From positions 2,772,501 through 2,836,500 of the forward strand of contig NZ_AP021861.1 in NCBI RefSeq assembly GCF_009177095.1: a stretch of DNA of 64,000 nt. Direction: 5' to 3'. The position numbers and the translations under genes are program-made. Shown one piece after another: positions 27,756-36,095 of this stretch (the first letter of the stretch is position 1; every line of letters starts with the position of its first letter). The stretch comes from Lacipirellula parvula (GTDB lineage Bacteria; Planctomycetota; Planctomycetia; Pirellulales; Lacipirellulaceae). The notes under the pieces are model-generated. The model was not told the origin of the DNA. It saw only the letters and a program-made list of their open reading frames with translations, and did not search any database.

Positions 27756-28751
27756 ATGAATACCGAACGACGACACGAGCTGGAAACCAACGCCCTGGCC
27801 GAAGGGATCACCACCTGGAGCGACAAGGCGCGCCCCTACACGTCGGCGCTCCTCGGCCTCATCGCCGCGCTGCTCGGTCTGTTCATCGTCGCCTCGCTCT
27901 GGAACTCCTACCAAGAACGTCGCAACCGCGAAGCGTGGCACGAACTGGAAGTCGGCCTCCTCGAAGGCGACATCGAATCGCGGAACCTCCGACTGATCGC
28001 CGACCGCGAAGATCTGCAGGGGACCGACATGACGGAGTGGGCCTACATGAGCTGGGCCGATCGCCAACTCCTCCGCGCGTCGCAGCTCTACCTCACCGAT
28101 CGCGAAGATGCCAAGAAGCGGCTCGATGAGATCGAATCGATCTACGAGCAATTCGCCGACAGCGCCTCGAGCCCTGAGCTGAAGAATCGCGCTCGCCTCG
28201 GTCTGGCCCGCGTCAGCGAAATGCAAGGCGACGTCACTGACGCAGTGGCTCAGTACGAACTCATCGACGGCGCGTTCGCCCCGCTTGCCGAAGACCGGAT
28301 CAAGGCGCTTAAGGCCAAGCCAGCGAAAGAGACTGTCGAGTGGCTCGCTACGGTTGAACTGCCGAAGCGCACGCCGCCGGGCGGCCCCGGTTCGCCTGGC
28401 GCTCGCCCCGGATTTGAAGCCGCTCCGCCGTCGGCTGATCAAGGCGGTGTGAATTTCGAAACGACGCAATCGCTCGAAGAGATCCTCGGCGGCATCAACG
28501 CTGCGGAAGACGCGGGTAAGCGGTACACGGAAGGCGCGGCTCCGGCCGAGGGCGCCGCGGCGCCTGCCGCTGAAACTCCGGCCGCCGGTACGACCGAAGC
28601 GCCGGCCACCGAGGAGAAGCCCGCCGCTGAACCAGCCGCCACGACTCCCGCTGCGGAAACCCCGGCTGCTGACGCTCCCGCAGCCGCCGAAACCCCCGCT
28701 GAATCGCCAGCCGCCGATGGCGCCGTCGCTGAGAAACCGGCAGCTCAATGA
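27756..28751 (+). CDS. Membrane-anchored YfgM-like protein with Ala/Pro/Glu-rich tail
   Basis: 331 residues from ATG 27756. An amphipathic N-terminus (ERRHELETNALAEGI) leads to one membrane span (TSALLGLIAALLGLFIVASLW, about 28-50). A helical, TPR-like region follows (about 55-195; KNRARLGLARVSEMQGDVTDAVAQYELI). From about residue 235 on it is a disordered tail of PAAETPAA-type repeats. The arrangement resembles YfgM/BamB-neighbour proteins that bind the Sec translocon, but the match is structural, not by motif. The stop overlaps the rluD start by 4 bases (ATGA), so the two genes are translationally coupled. Confidence 0.68.
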   Translation: MNTERRHELETNALAEGITTWSDKARPYTSALLGLIAALLGLFIVASLWNSYQERRNREAWHELEVGLLEGDIESRNLRLIADREDLQGTDMTEWAYMSWADRQLLRASQLYLTDREDAKKRLDEIESIYEQFADSASSPELKNRARLGLARVSEMQGDVTDAVAQYELIDGAFAPLAEDRIKALKAKPAKETVEWLATVELPKRTPPGGPGSPGARPGFEAAPPSADQGGVNFETTQSLEEILGGINAAEDAGKRYTEGAAPAEGAAAPAAETPAAGTTEAPATEEKPAAEPAATTPAAETPAADAPAAAETPAESPAADGAVAEKPAAQ

Positions 28752-29809
28752 CGCTGGACGACGAGGGGGCTTGGGATGATGAAGTCGCGCCAGTCACGTC
28801 ACTGGCCAGCGAGTTCGGCGACTACACGCTCACTGTCGACGAAGCGATGGCCGGTCAGCGCATTGATGCGTTCTTAGCCGCAGCGATCGATGGCGTCAGC
28901 CGCGCCCGCATTCGCCGTTCGATCGATGAGGGCCTCGCCACCGTCAACGGCACGCAGCAGAAGGCCGCTTACCGCACGCTGCTGGGCGATCAGATTCAAA
29001 TCCGCATTGCCGCGGCGGTCGAAGCGCCGCTCCCCGAGCCGATTCCGCTCGATCTGCTCTACGAAGACGACGTCATCGCCGTCGTCAACAAACCGGCCGG
29101 CATGGTCGTCCATCCCGCCAAGGGACATTGGGCCGGCACGCTCGCCGCCGCGCTCGTCCATCGTTTTAACGATGGCCTCAGCGCCGTCGGCGGACAAGTC
29201 CGCCCCGGCATCGTCCACCGCCTCGATCGCGAGACGAGCGGCGCCATCGTCGTTGCTAAGAACGACGCCGCCCACGAGTCGCTCGCCCGGCAGTTTCACG
29301 ATCGCGAAGTGCAGAAGGAATACCTCGCGATCTCCGCCGGCCGCTTCGATCGCGACGCCGATCGCGTCAACGAACCGATCGGCCCCCATCCGACGCATCG
29401 CGAAAAGATGGCGATCCGCGGCGACCACCCCGACAGCCGCCCGGCGGAAACTTTCTTCGAAGTGCTTGAGCGCTTCCCCGGCTTCGCGCTGGTTCGCTGC
29501 CGTCCGAAGACCGGCCGCACCCACCAGATTCGCCTCCACCTGATGCACCTCCGCTGCCCAGTGCTGTGCGACAAGCAGTACGGTAGCCGTTCGCGAATTA
29601 CTATCGGCGAGGTGCGCGGCATCACGCGGCAGAAGCGGCTAGGCGGCGACGCCCTCGACGACGAAGTGCTGCTCGCGCGTCACGCGCTGCACGCCCATCG
29701 GCTCAGCTTCGCTCATCCTATGAGCGGCGCGGCGATGACGGTCGAGGCGCCGCTGCCGAAAGATATGGAGCGTTTCCTGGAAGTGTTGCGATCGGCCGCC
29801 GGATCGTGA
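28748..29809 (+). CDS. rluD: Ribosomal large subunit pseudouridine synthase, RluA/RluD family
   Basis: 353 residues. An N-terminal extension of ~30 residues, an S4 RNA-binding domain (about 36-82, RIDAFLAAAIDGVSRARIRRS), then the pseudouridine synthase domain with catalytic Asp160 in VHRLDRETSGAIVVAKN, plus VVNKPAGMVVHPA and KTGRTHQIRLHL. RluD modifies helix 69 of 23S rRNA; RluC or RluA-like alternatives are not excluded, but the S4 domain favours RluC/RluD. It is translationally coupled to the preceding membrane protein. Confidence 0.9.
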   Translation: MTLDDEGAWDDEVAPVTSLASEFGDYTLTVDEAMAGQRIDAFLAAAIDGVSRARIRRSIDEGLATVNGTQQKAAYRTLLGDQIQIRIAAAVEAPLPEPIPLDLLYEDDVIAVVNKPAGMVVHPAKGHWAGTLAAALVHRFNDGLSAVGGQVRPGIVHRLDRETSGAIVVAKNDAAHESLARQFHDREVQKEYLAISAGRFDRDADRVNEPIGPHPTHREKMAIRGDHPDSRPAETFFEVLERFPGFALVRCRPKTGRTHQIRLHLMHLRCPVLCDKQYGSRSRITIGEVRGITRQKRLGGDALDDEVLLARHALHAHRLSFAHPMSGAAMTVEAPLPKDMERFLEVLRSAAGS

Positions 29810-29861
29810 TACAACGGCGGCGCGTCGATTCCTGCGACACCCGCCCTCAAGGAGATTCTCA

Positions 29862-30260
29862 ATGGGACTACTCAGCGAATTCAAAAAGTTCGCCATGCGC
29901 GGCAACGTCGTCGATATGGCAGTCGGCGTGGTGATCGGCGGCGCCTTCGGCCTGATCGTCACCGAGATCGTCGGCAAGGTGATCACGCCGATCATCGGCT
30001 ATCTGCAAGGCGGCGTTGATTTCAAGGAACGCGTCTACACCTTGCAACTGCCTGAGATTGCTGACGGAATGAAGCCGCCGGTGATCGGCTACGGCGCCGT
30101 CCTCCAAGCGATCCTCAATTTCATCATCGTCGCTTTCGTGCTGTTCCTCGTGATCAAAGCGATGAATCGCATGGTGAAGAAAGAGGAAGCAGCGCCCGCT
30201 CCTCCTTCGGAAGAAATTCTCCTTCTCCGCGAGATCCGCGACGCGCTTAACAAGCGCTAG
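29862..30260 (+). CDS. mscL: Large-conductance mechanosensitive channel MscL
   Basis: 132 residues, a pentameric inner-membrane safety valve opened by membrane tension. Starts MGLLSEFKKFAMRGNVVDMAVGVVIGGAFG, the strongly conserved N-terminal amphipathic helix and first span, with a periplasmic loop (about 42-72), second span LQAILNFIIVAFVLFLVIKAMN, and a charged C-terminal helix (SEEILLLREIRDALN). An AAGGAG ribosome site precedes the ATG by 8 bases. It sits 52 bp after rluD on the same strand. Confidence 0.96.
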   Translation: MGLLSEFKKFAMRGNVVDMAVGVVIGGAFGLIVTEIVGKVITPIIGYLQGGVDFKERVYTLQLPEIADGMKPPVIGYGAVLQAILNFIIVAFVLFLVIKAMNRMVKKEEAAPAPPSEEILLLREIRDALNKR

Positions 30261-30888
30261 TAACCGCAACACTCGACTCACTCGTGGCCTCGTTTTAGTT
30301 ACGTAAAGCTCAACGGTTCTGGCTCCCTTCCCCTGGAGGGGACAGCAAGATGCATTTACTATCAGCCCCGACGGGGGCGGCATGATGTAGCCAGGGGCGT
30401 CAGCCCCTGGTTCGGCGCATCGTAAATGCCCCAAAGCCCCGTGAGGGGCGACACAACTCCCCTTTGTCGAGGACGAACAGTGCCGCCCCTCACGGGGCTG
30501 AGAAAGCTGGTCGCCCGAGAGTCCAGGGGCTTGCGCCCCTGGCTACATCACTGGGCCTCTTCTGGGCCGGGATTGGCAACAACTCATGCCACAAGCAAGC
30601 GCGTAATCCTGTTAAGGGCTGGGAAGGGGCGAGGCGCTTGCGCACGGCCTCGACCGTTTTCCGCCCAATTGAGGCCGATCTCGCGTTTGCACGTTTGCGC
30701 GCTCGCCTTGTTCAGCGAATGAAAAGGCCCCGCTCGCGCTGCCGCCATTTAACGCACTTTCTCCGCATTTCTCGGCAGATGTCCTAAAATCAGGCCCAAT
30801 AGACGCAGGGGCCTGTAGTGGTAAAATGCCCGCTTCCGAGGCTCAAGAACTCTTGAGCGCAGTGCGAATTTAATAACGGAAGCGAACA
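30261..30888. other. Intergenic region rich in dyads upstream of lsrF
   Basis: No gene seen in 628 bases. It holds a partial family C arm (30320-30343), a nested dyad TAGCCAGGGGCGTCAGCCCC ... GGGGCTTGCGCCCCTGGCTA (about 30388-30546) with an inner GCCCCGTGAGGGGCG / CGCCCCTCACGGGGC pair, and the operator-like palindrome at 30841-30858. TAAAAT at 30822-30827 may be a -10 box. Confidence 0.55.
30841..30858. promoter_or_regulatory. Operator-like palindrome in front of the lsrF operon
   Basis: GCTCAAGA-AC-TCTTGAGC: perfect 8-base arms with a 2-base centre. It lies 31 bases before the lsrF ATG and about 14 bases after a possible -10 (TAAAAT), a position where a bound repressor would block transcription. 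Confidence 0.5.
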
Positions 30889-31773
30889 ATGCCAGAAGTC
30901 GACGTCAGCAAGAAAGAAAAGAACTACTTCACCGACGTGCCGCAGCAAACCCCCGGGTTCTTCCTCAAGGGAAGCGGCAACCTCGATTGGGGCATGAAGC
31001 ACCGCCTCTCGCACACCTTCAATCCGAAGACGGGCCGCACCGTGATGCTCGCCTTCGATCACGGCTACTTCCAAGGCCCCACCACCGGCCTCGAGCGCAT
31101 CGATCAAACGATCGTCCCGCTCGCCCCGATGTGCGACGCCCTGTTCTGCACCCGCGGCATCACCCGCTCGATGATCCCGGCCGACATTCAGAAGCCGGTC
31201 TTCCTGCGTGCCAGCGGCGGCCCGAGCATCCTCAAGGAACTCTCGGACGAACAGATCGCGATGGACATCGAAGATGCCATCCGCCTCGACGCGGCCGGCA
31301 TCGGCATCCAGGTCTTCATCGGCGGCGAGCATGAAACCCGCTCCGTCCACAACATGACGCGCCTCGTCGACGCCGGCATGCGTTACGGCATCCCCGTGAT
31401 GGCCGTCACCGCCGTCGGCAAGGAACTCGTCCGCAACGCCCAGTACTTCCGACTCGCTTGCCGCATGTGCGCTGAACTCGGCGCCCACGTCATCAAGACC
31501 TACTACGTCGCTGAAGAGTTCGAAACCGTCACCTCGTCCTGCCCTGTGCCGATCGTCATGGCCGGCGGCAAGAAGCTGCCGGAACTCGAAGCCCTGACGA
31601 TGGCTTACAACGCCGTCCAACAAGGCGCCGCCGGCGTCGACATGGGCCGCAATATCTTCCAGTCGGACGCGCCGAAGGCGATGATGACCGCCGTCAACAA
31701 GGTCGTTCATGAAAACATGAAGCCGGCCGAAGCGCTCCAACTCTTCGAATCGCTCAAGGCGGAGTCGAAGTAG
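30889..31773 (+). CDS. lsrF: LsrF-like class I aldolase/thiolase (DhnA family)
   Basis: 294 residues, very close in pattern to E. coli LsrF, the thiolase that acts on phospho-AI-2 breakdown product (3-hydroxy-5-phosphonooxypentane-2,4-dione). Shared stretches: [49 protein letters not shown]. The Schiff-base Lys is Lys203 in VIKTYYV, the same number as in E. coli. It heads an operon: the next gene overlaps its stop by one base. No lsrK, lsrR or transporter genes are present, so the substrate may be another ketose phosphate (inference). Confidence 0.88.
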   Translation: MPEVDVSKKEKNYFTDVPQQTPGFFLKGSGNLDWGMKHRLSHTFNPKTGRTVMLAFDHGYFQGPTTGLERIDQTIVPLAPMCDALFCTRGITRSMIPADIQKPVFLRASGGPSILKELSDEQIAMDIEDAIRLDAAGIGIQVFIGGEHETRSVHNMTRLVDAGMRYGIPVMAVTAVGKELVRNAQYFRLACRMCAELGAHVIKTYYVAEEFETVTSSCPVPIVMAGGKKLPELEALTMAYNAVQQGAAGVDMGRNIFQSDAPKAMMTAVNKVVHENMKPAEALQLFESLKAESK

Positions 31774-32468
31774 TGAGCCAGTTCGCAGTCCTTGACGTGC
31801 TTCGGACGCGGCCCCCGAAACTGAGCGTCGGCATCCTTGCCGCCGACGCGATGGACTACGGGGCCGGCGTGCGGCTGCTGGAGCAGTTCGGCGTGCTGTT
31901 GCACCTCGACGTGATGGATGGCCGCGTCTGGCCAAGCATCACCGCCGGGGCGCCGGTCCTCGCCGGCCTGCGTACCAGCTTGCTCAAGGACGTTCATCTG
32001 CTGATCGAAGAACCCGAGAAACACGTCGCTGCGTTCGCTAAGGCGGGCGCCGACGTGATCTCGTTCTCGATCGAGCATTGCGGCGACGTTTCTGCGACCC
32101 TCGATCTCATCGGCCAGCAAACGAACGCCAACGACCCAGCCCGCGGCATCGTCCGCGGCGTCTCGCTCGATCCGGCGACGCCGGTCGACGCGATTCGATC
32201 CGTCGCTGACAAGATCGACGCGGTGACGCTGCTCGCCGTCGGCCCGACTACCGGGAAGCAGAGCTTCATCGACGCGCTCCCTGCGAAGATCGCCGCCGTT
32301 CGTGCGTTGAACGAGCAGATCGTCATCTTCGTCGACGGCGCCGTCACCAAGGACAACATCGGCCAACTGGCCGCGATGGGCCCGAACGGCATCGTCACCG
32401 GCAGCGCCGCGTTCGCCGGCAATCCCGCCGAGAATATTCAGTTCATGCTGGAGCAAATCAGTGTCTAA
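31773..32468 (+). CDS. Ribulose-phosphate 3-epimerase-like protein
   Basis: 231 residues; GTG start whose first base is the last base of the lsrF stop. TIM-barrel of the ribulose-phosphate 3-epimerase family (PF00834): HLDVMDGRVWPSITAG corresponds to the metal-binding HVDVMDG strand, VHLLIEEPEKHVAAF to the HLMV strand, and IFVDGAVTKDNIGQL to the VDGGV phosphate-binding loop. It is more divergent than housekeeping Rpe, so it is probably specialised for the sugar phosphate handled by the operon. It overlaps the next gene by 8 bases. Confidence 0.8.
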   Translation: MSQFAVLDVLRTRPPKLSVGILAADAMDYGAGVRLLEQFGVLLHLDVMDGRVWPSITAGAPVLAGLRTSLLKDVHLLIEEPEKHVAAFAKAGADVISFSIEHCGDVSATLDLIGQQTNANDPARGIVRGVSLDPATPVDAIRSVADKIDAVTLLAVGPTTGKQSFIDALPAKIAAVRALNEQIVIFVDGAVTKDNIGQLAAMGPNGIVTGSAAFAGNPAENIQFMLEQISV

Positions 32469-33273
32469 GGTTTTGAGCGGCAAGGTCGCGGTCGTCACCG
32501 GCGCCGCCGGCGCCATTGGCTACGGCATCTGCGAAGTCCTGCTGGAAAACGGCGCCACGCTCGTCGCCACCGACCTGCCGGGCGAGAAGCTCGACGCCTT
32601 CGCGAAAGACCTCGACGCGCTCGCTCCCGGGCAATCGATCGGTTTGCCGATGGACGTCACCAGTCCGGAAGGCGTCGGCGCCGCGCTCGACGAGATTTAC
32701 GCCAAGTTCGGCCGGCTCGACATCATGATTCACAACGCAGGCATCGCGTACGTGTCGAAGATCGTCGACATGGACATCGCCCGCTTCCAACTGCTTGAGA
32801 AGGTGAACGTCGACGGCACGCTCGTCGTCCTCAAGGAAACCGGCAAGCGGATGATCGAGAAAGCGGCCGGCGGCGACATCGTCGTCATGTCGACCAAAAA
32901 CGTCCCCTCGCCAAGCGCTGGCTTCGGCGCCTACAGCGCGACGAAAGCCGCTTGCCATCAACTCGGCCGCATCGCAAGCGTCGAGTTCGCTCCGCACGAC
33001 ATCCGCGTCAACATGATCGCCCCCGACGCCGTGTTCGCCGAAGGCAAATACAAGTCGGGCCTGTGGGATCTCGTCGGCGAAGACCGCATGAAGTCCCGCG
33101 GCGTCAGCGAAGCGGAACTCCACGAATATTACCGCAACCGCAACCTGCTGAAGGCGTCGGTCACCGGCCGCCACGTCGGCAACGCAGTGCTCTACTTCGT
33201 CTCGCGGCAAAGCCCCACGACCGGCGCCACGATTCCCGTCGACGGCGGTTTGCCCGACGCGACGCCCCGCTAG
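32461..33273 (+). CDS. Short-chain dehydrogenase related to sugar-phosphate aldolase/SDR proteins
   Basis: 270 residues; GTG start inside the end of the previous gene. SDR hallmarks: TGAAGAIGYGI for NAD(P) binding, HNAGIAYV, and the YSATKAA active-site Tyr/Lys. The C-terminal part (LWDLVGEDRMKSRGVSE, EYYRNRNLLKASVTGRHVGNAV, TTGATIPVDGG) resembles the dehydrogenase half of bifunctional rhamnulose-1-phosphate aldolase/SDR and sorbitol-6-phosphate dehydrogenase proteins. With the LsrF- and Rpe-like genes it forms a three-gene sugar-phosphate operon. A stand-alone class II aldolase gene lies 1.1 kb away on the other strand. Confidence 0.85.
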   Translation: MSKVLSGKVAVVTGAAGAIGYGICEVLLENGATLVATDLPGEKLDAFAKDLDALAPGQSIGLPMDVTSPEGVGAALDEIYAKFGRLDIMIHNAGIAYVSKIVDMDIARFQLLEKVNVDGTLVVLKETGKRMIEKAAGGDIVVMSTKNVPSPSAGFGAYSATKAACHQLGRIASVEFAPHDIRVNMIAPDAVFAEGKYKSGLWDLVGEDRMKSRGVSEAELHEYYRNRNLLKASVTGRHVGNAVLYFVSRQSPTTGATIPVDGGLPDATPR

Positions 33274-33380
33274 CCGCACGGCCCCCACTTCCGCTTGGGT
33301 GGCATGCCCTCAGATATTCCTGTGGGCATGTATTCAGTGCTAAGGGCGAGGATGCTCCGCGCGCATGTATTGTAATTGTG

Positions 33381-33489
33381 TGGCCCCCTCCCCATGGAGG
33401 GGAGGGCTGGGGAGGGGGGAAGAACCCTGATACCCGCTGCCGTCACCCCTCCCTAACCCTCCCCCTCAAGGGGAGGGGACCAGACGGTT
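33381..33489. repeat. Dispersed repeat, family C copy 1
   Basis: About 109 bases: CCCCTCCCCATGGAGGGGAG ... TCACCCCTCCCTAACC ... CTCAAGGGGAGGGGACCAGA. It matches 40990-41099 over its whole length with scattered changes. Confidence 0.75.
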
Positions 33490-33514
33490 TATTGATGCAA
33501 GTGGGAGCCCGGGG

Positions 33515-34288
33515 CTACATCGGCGCATCCGACGGCGGTGACACCACCACGTCTCCAAACATCGCTCCCATGAGATCGCGCGTCCCGAGCGTCCGCGGCG
33601 TCACGAGCAACTCGCCCGCCGCGAACCCCGCGATTTCTCCCATGTGTTTGGCCTGCGCTTCAACGCGTCCAAACACGTGCTCCTTCTCTTTTGGGAACTG
33701 CGTCGCATAGCACCGTACCGCCGCGAGCTTCTTCTCCAGCGTCGCGCTGATGTCCGAGATGAGATGCCCCGCCCCCTGCAGCGGCGTCGCTGAGTAGAAC
33801 GCCAGCGTGTAGTAAAGCTGCGCCGCAATCTTGTGCGGCGGCAAGTTCTCGAACTGGTCGTCCCACTTCGTCAGCCGCGCGTAAAAAATCGCCGCGTCGG
33901 TGATCTGCATCGCCTGCCAATGGTCAGGCGACGCCATCGGCGTTTTCTCGCCAAAGCCAATCACCAGCTTCGGCCGATACCGCCGCAATTCGATCGCGAG
34001 CGCCACGCGATTCTCGTACGAATCAAAGAGCTTCCGATTCGAAAGCTGCAGCACGATCCGCTTGTGAATCCCGAGCGCCGCCGCCGCCGCCCGCGCTTCC
34101 TCAAGCCGCGCCTCGGGCCCCGGCGAATTCGGCGTCGGCTCGCCGTCGGTGAGATCAATGATCCCCACCTTGTGCCCCTGCTCAGCCAACCGAGCGAGCG
34201 TCCCGCCGCAAGCAATCTCCACATCGTCCGGATGCGCCCCGACGGCAATCACATCAAGCGGTTCGGGAAGTTCAACAACGTTCGACAT
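33515..34288 (-). CDS. PIG-L/LmbE-type deacetylase (BshB1-like)
   Basis: 257 residues. Zinc-dependent N-acetylglucosaminyl-type deacetylase (PF02585): metal-binding AHPDDVE near residue 18-24, DLTDGEPTP, and SPDHWQAM supplying the third His. The pattern [13 protein letters not shown] and the [18 protein letters not shown] end fit the BshB1/BshB group that works on N-acetylglucosaminyl-malate in bacillithiol synthesis; the other bsh genes are not in the window, so other GlcNAc conjugates remain possible. AAGGCGAG precedes the ATG. The downstream neighbour end is separated from the SDR gene by repeat family C. Confidence 0.85.
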   Translation of the reverse strand: MSNVVELPEPLDVIAVGAHPDDVEIACGGTLARLAEQGHKVGIIDLTDGEPTPNSPGPEARLEEARAAAAALGIHKRIVLQLSNRKLFDSYENRVALAIELRRYRPKLVIGFGEKTPMASPDHWQAMQITDAAIFYARLTKWDDQFENLPPHKIAAQLYYTLAFYSATPLQGAGHLISDISATLEKKLAAVRCYATQFPKEKEHVFGRVEAQAKHMGEIAGFAAGELLVTPRTLGTRDLMGAMFGDVVVSPPSDAPM

Positions 34289-34314
34289 GCTGCTCGCCTT
34301 CTCTCTCGTATTTC

Positions 34315-34382
34315 CTTTGCGCCTCTGCGCCTTTGCGAGAAATCTTTCCGAAGAGATGTCTCACGCAAAGGCGCAAAGAAGG
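34315..34382. repeat. Imperfect hairpin related to the 27.5 kb inverted repeat
   Basis: CTTTGCGCCTCTGCGCCTTT on the left, TCTCACGCAAAGGCGCAAAG on the right, lying between the aldolase stop and the LmbE start on the minus strand. Confidence 0.6.
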
Positions 34383-34387
34383 AATGC

Positions 34388-35257
34388 CTACTTCAGTTTG
34401 TCCCGTAGTTTTTCCGCGACGCGCTCAGCGATCCGCTCCACGAGCGCCTCTTCATCAAACGGCCCGCCGCTGCGCTTCGTCCACTCCGCCGCCGCCCGCG
34501 ACCACGCCGGGATGCCAAAGGCCCCGCCGTTCACGCCGCTCGCGGCCCACGCCTCGCGGAAGATATCGTCGGCGAACAAATCGCTTCCTTGGTAGCTCGC
34601 CGCATGCCGCGGATCGTCGATGCCGAACCGCTTCTTCAGCGCGAGCAACTCCCACCCTTGCTGCTCCGACAGAAACTCAACGCCGCCGACCTGCTTCGCC
34701 AGGATGAGAATCCGGCAATAGGCGTCGAGAATCTCCGTGAGCCAGTACGCCCGCTCGACGCTCTCGCCGTAGCTCACGACGCCGTGGCTGGCGAGAATCA
34801 TCACGTTCGTTTGCGCGGTGAACGGCAGCACCGTCTCGGCAAACTCCTTGCCGCCGGGCGTCTCGTACCGCGCGATCGGCACGTTGCCGAGAAACACATC
34901 GACCTCCGGCAGCACGCACGACGGAATCGCCTCGCGGGCCACGGCAAACGCCGTCGCATGCGGCGGATGGCAATGGACGACGCTTTTCACGTCGGGCCGG
35001 GCCTTCAAGATTTCGAGATGCAGCAGCACTTCGCTCGAACGCTTCCGCTCGCCGGCAAGTTGATTGCCTTCAAGATCGACCGTCGCGATGTCGCTCGGCT
35101 TCATGAAGCCCTTGCAGATCATCGTTGGCGTGCAAAGAACTTCGTTCGGTCCGATGCGATACGAAATATTGCCGTCATTCGCGGCCGCGAACCCGCGCTT
35201 GTACAGCCGGTCGCCAATGTCGCAAATCTCTTGCTTGATCTGTTCGGCGTCGACCAT
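34388..35257 (-). CDS. Class II aldolase/adducin family protein
   Basis: 289 residues from ATG 35257 (MVDAEQIKQEICDIGDRLY); an in-frame ATG at 35275 is possible but lies next to a hairpin arm. Fuculose-phosphate-aldolase fold (PF00596): AANDGNISYRIGPNE (phosphate-binding), EVLLHLEILKARPDVKSVVHCHPPHA with the zinc His pair, and ASHGVVSYGE with the third His. The acidic catalytic Glu lies in RSSEVLLH. The C-terminus (about 215-289) is longer than in FucA. It could supply aldol cleavage for the nearby SDR/epimerase operon (inference from proximity). Confidence 0.86.
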   Translation of the reverse strand: MVDAEQIKQEICDIGDRLYKRGFAAANDGNISYRIGPNEVLCTPTMICKGFMKPSDIATVDLEGNQLAGERKRSSEVLLHLEILKARPDVKSVVHCHPPHATAFAVAREAIPSCVLPEVDVFLGNVPIARYETPGGKEFAETVLPFTAQTNVMILASHGVVSYGESVERAYWLTEILDAYCRILILAKQVGGVEFLSEQQGWELLALKKRFGIDDPRHAASYQGSDLFADDIFREAWAASGVNGGAFGIPAWSRAAAEWTKRSGGPFDEEALVERIAERVAEKLRDKLK

Positions 35258-35276
35258 GGCAGAATTCAAATTCATC

Positions 35277-35357
35277 AACACAGAGGACACAGAGAGCACA
35301 GAGAAGACAATAAGTAGTTAAAAAGTCTTCTCTGTGTCCTCTGTGCTCTCTGTGTTG
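35277..35357. terminator. Hairpin between purN and the class II aldolase gene
   Basis: Arms at 35277-35309 and 35325-35357 both run CAACACAGAG ... GAGAAGAC when read in pairing sense, but the middle GACACAGAGAGCACA versus AGCACAGAGGACACA units are swapped, giving an imperfect stem. It probably ends ileS-purN transcription. Confidence 0.55.
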
Positions 35358-35426
35358 AAATGTTTTTTTATTGCAGTTGAGATGGTCTTTGCACCGGGCG
35401 TCCGCAGCGCTCACCTCATTCAAATA

Positions 35427-36095
35427 CTAATCGTCAATCATCGCCCCGCCGCGCGGCCGCCCCGCGACAATCCGCACCCGCCGCCCATCGAGTTTGATCC
35501 GCCCCGCCGCCAGCAGCTTGAGCACGTGCGGATACGCCTCTTTCTCGACCTCGAACACCCGCGCCGCGAGCGTGTCCGCCGTGTCGTCGTCGAACACCGG
35601 CGTCGGCTGCTGCCAAATGATCGGCCCCGCATCGTACTCGTTGTCGACGAAGTGCACCGTCACGCCGGCCACCTTGGCGCCATACTCCAGCACCGCCTCG
35701 TGGACGCGATGCCCATACATGCCGTGGCCGCAGAACGCGGGAATCAGCGACGGGTGGATGTTCACCACGCGCCCCGCAAAATCGTCCGGCACTGGCGCGA
35801 GCTTGAGGAACCCCGCCATCGCCACGAAGTCGACCCCCGCCGCACGGCACGCCGCAAAGATCGCATCGCCATACGCCTGCGCCGACGAAAAATTCTTGCG
35901 AATGAGCACTTCCGTCGGCACGGCCGCATCGACGGCGTACTGCAATCCGCCCGCGGTGGGGCTGCTCGAAATCACCAGCCGCACGTCAACCGGCAGGCTT
36001 CCCTCGGCGGCTAGGTCCAGAAAATTCTTCAGCGTTCGCCCGCTGCCCGAGATCAGCACGGCGATCTTCAGCGGCTTCACCGGTTCGCGACTCAT
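35427..36095 (-). CDS. purN: Phosphoribosylglycinamide formyltransferase
   Basis: 222 residues, the third step of purine synthesis (10-formyl-THF dependent). Visible: [18 protein letters not shown], where SGSGR replaces the more common SGxGSN; the catalytic region [12 protein letters not shown] with Asn and His; and [18 protein letters not shown] with the conserved Asp. The start ATG overlaps the ileS stop by 4 bases, so it is translationally coupled to ileS. A basic C-terminal end ([15 protein letters not shown]) extends beyond the core. Confidence 0.93.
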   Translation of the reverse strand: MSREPVKPLKIAVLISGSGRTLKNFLDLAAEGSLPVDVRLVISSSPTAGGLQYAVDAAVPTEVLIRKNFSSAQAYGDAIFAACRAAGVDFVAMAGFLKLAPVPDDFAGRVVNIHPSLIPAFCGHGMYGHRVHEAVLEYGAKVAGVTVHFVDNEYDAGPIIWQQPTPVFDDDTADTLAARVFEVEKEAYPHVLKLLAAGRIKLDGRRVRIVAGRPRGGAMIDD

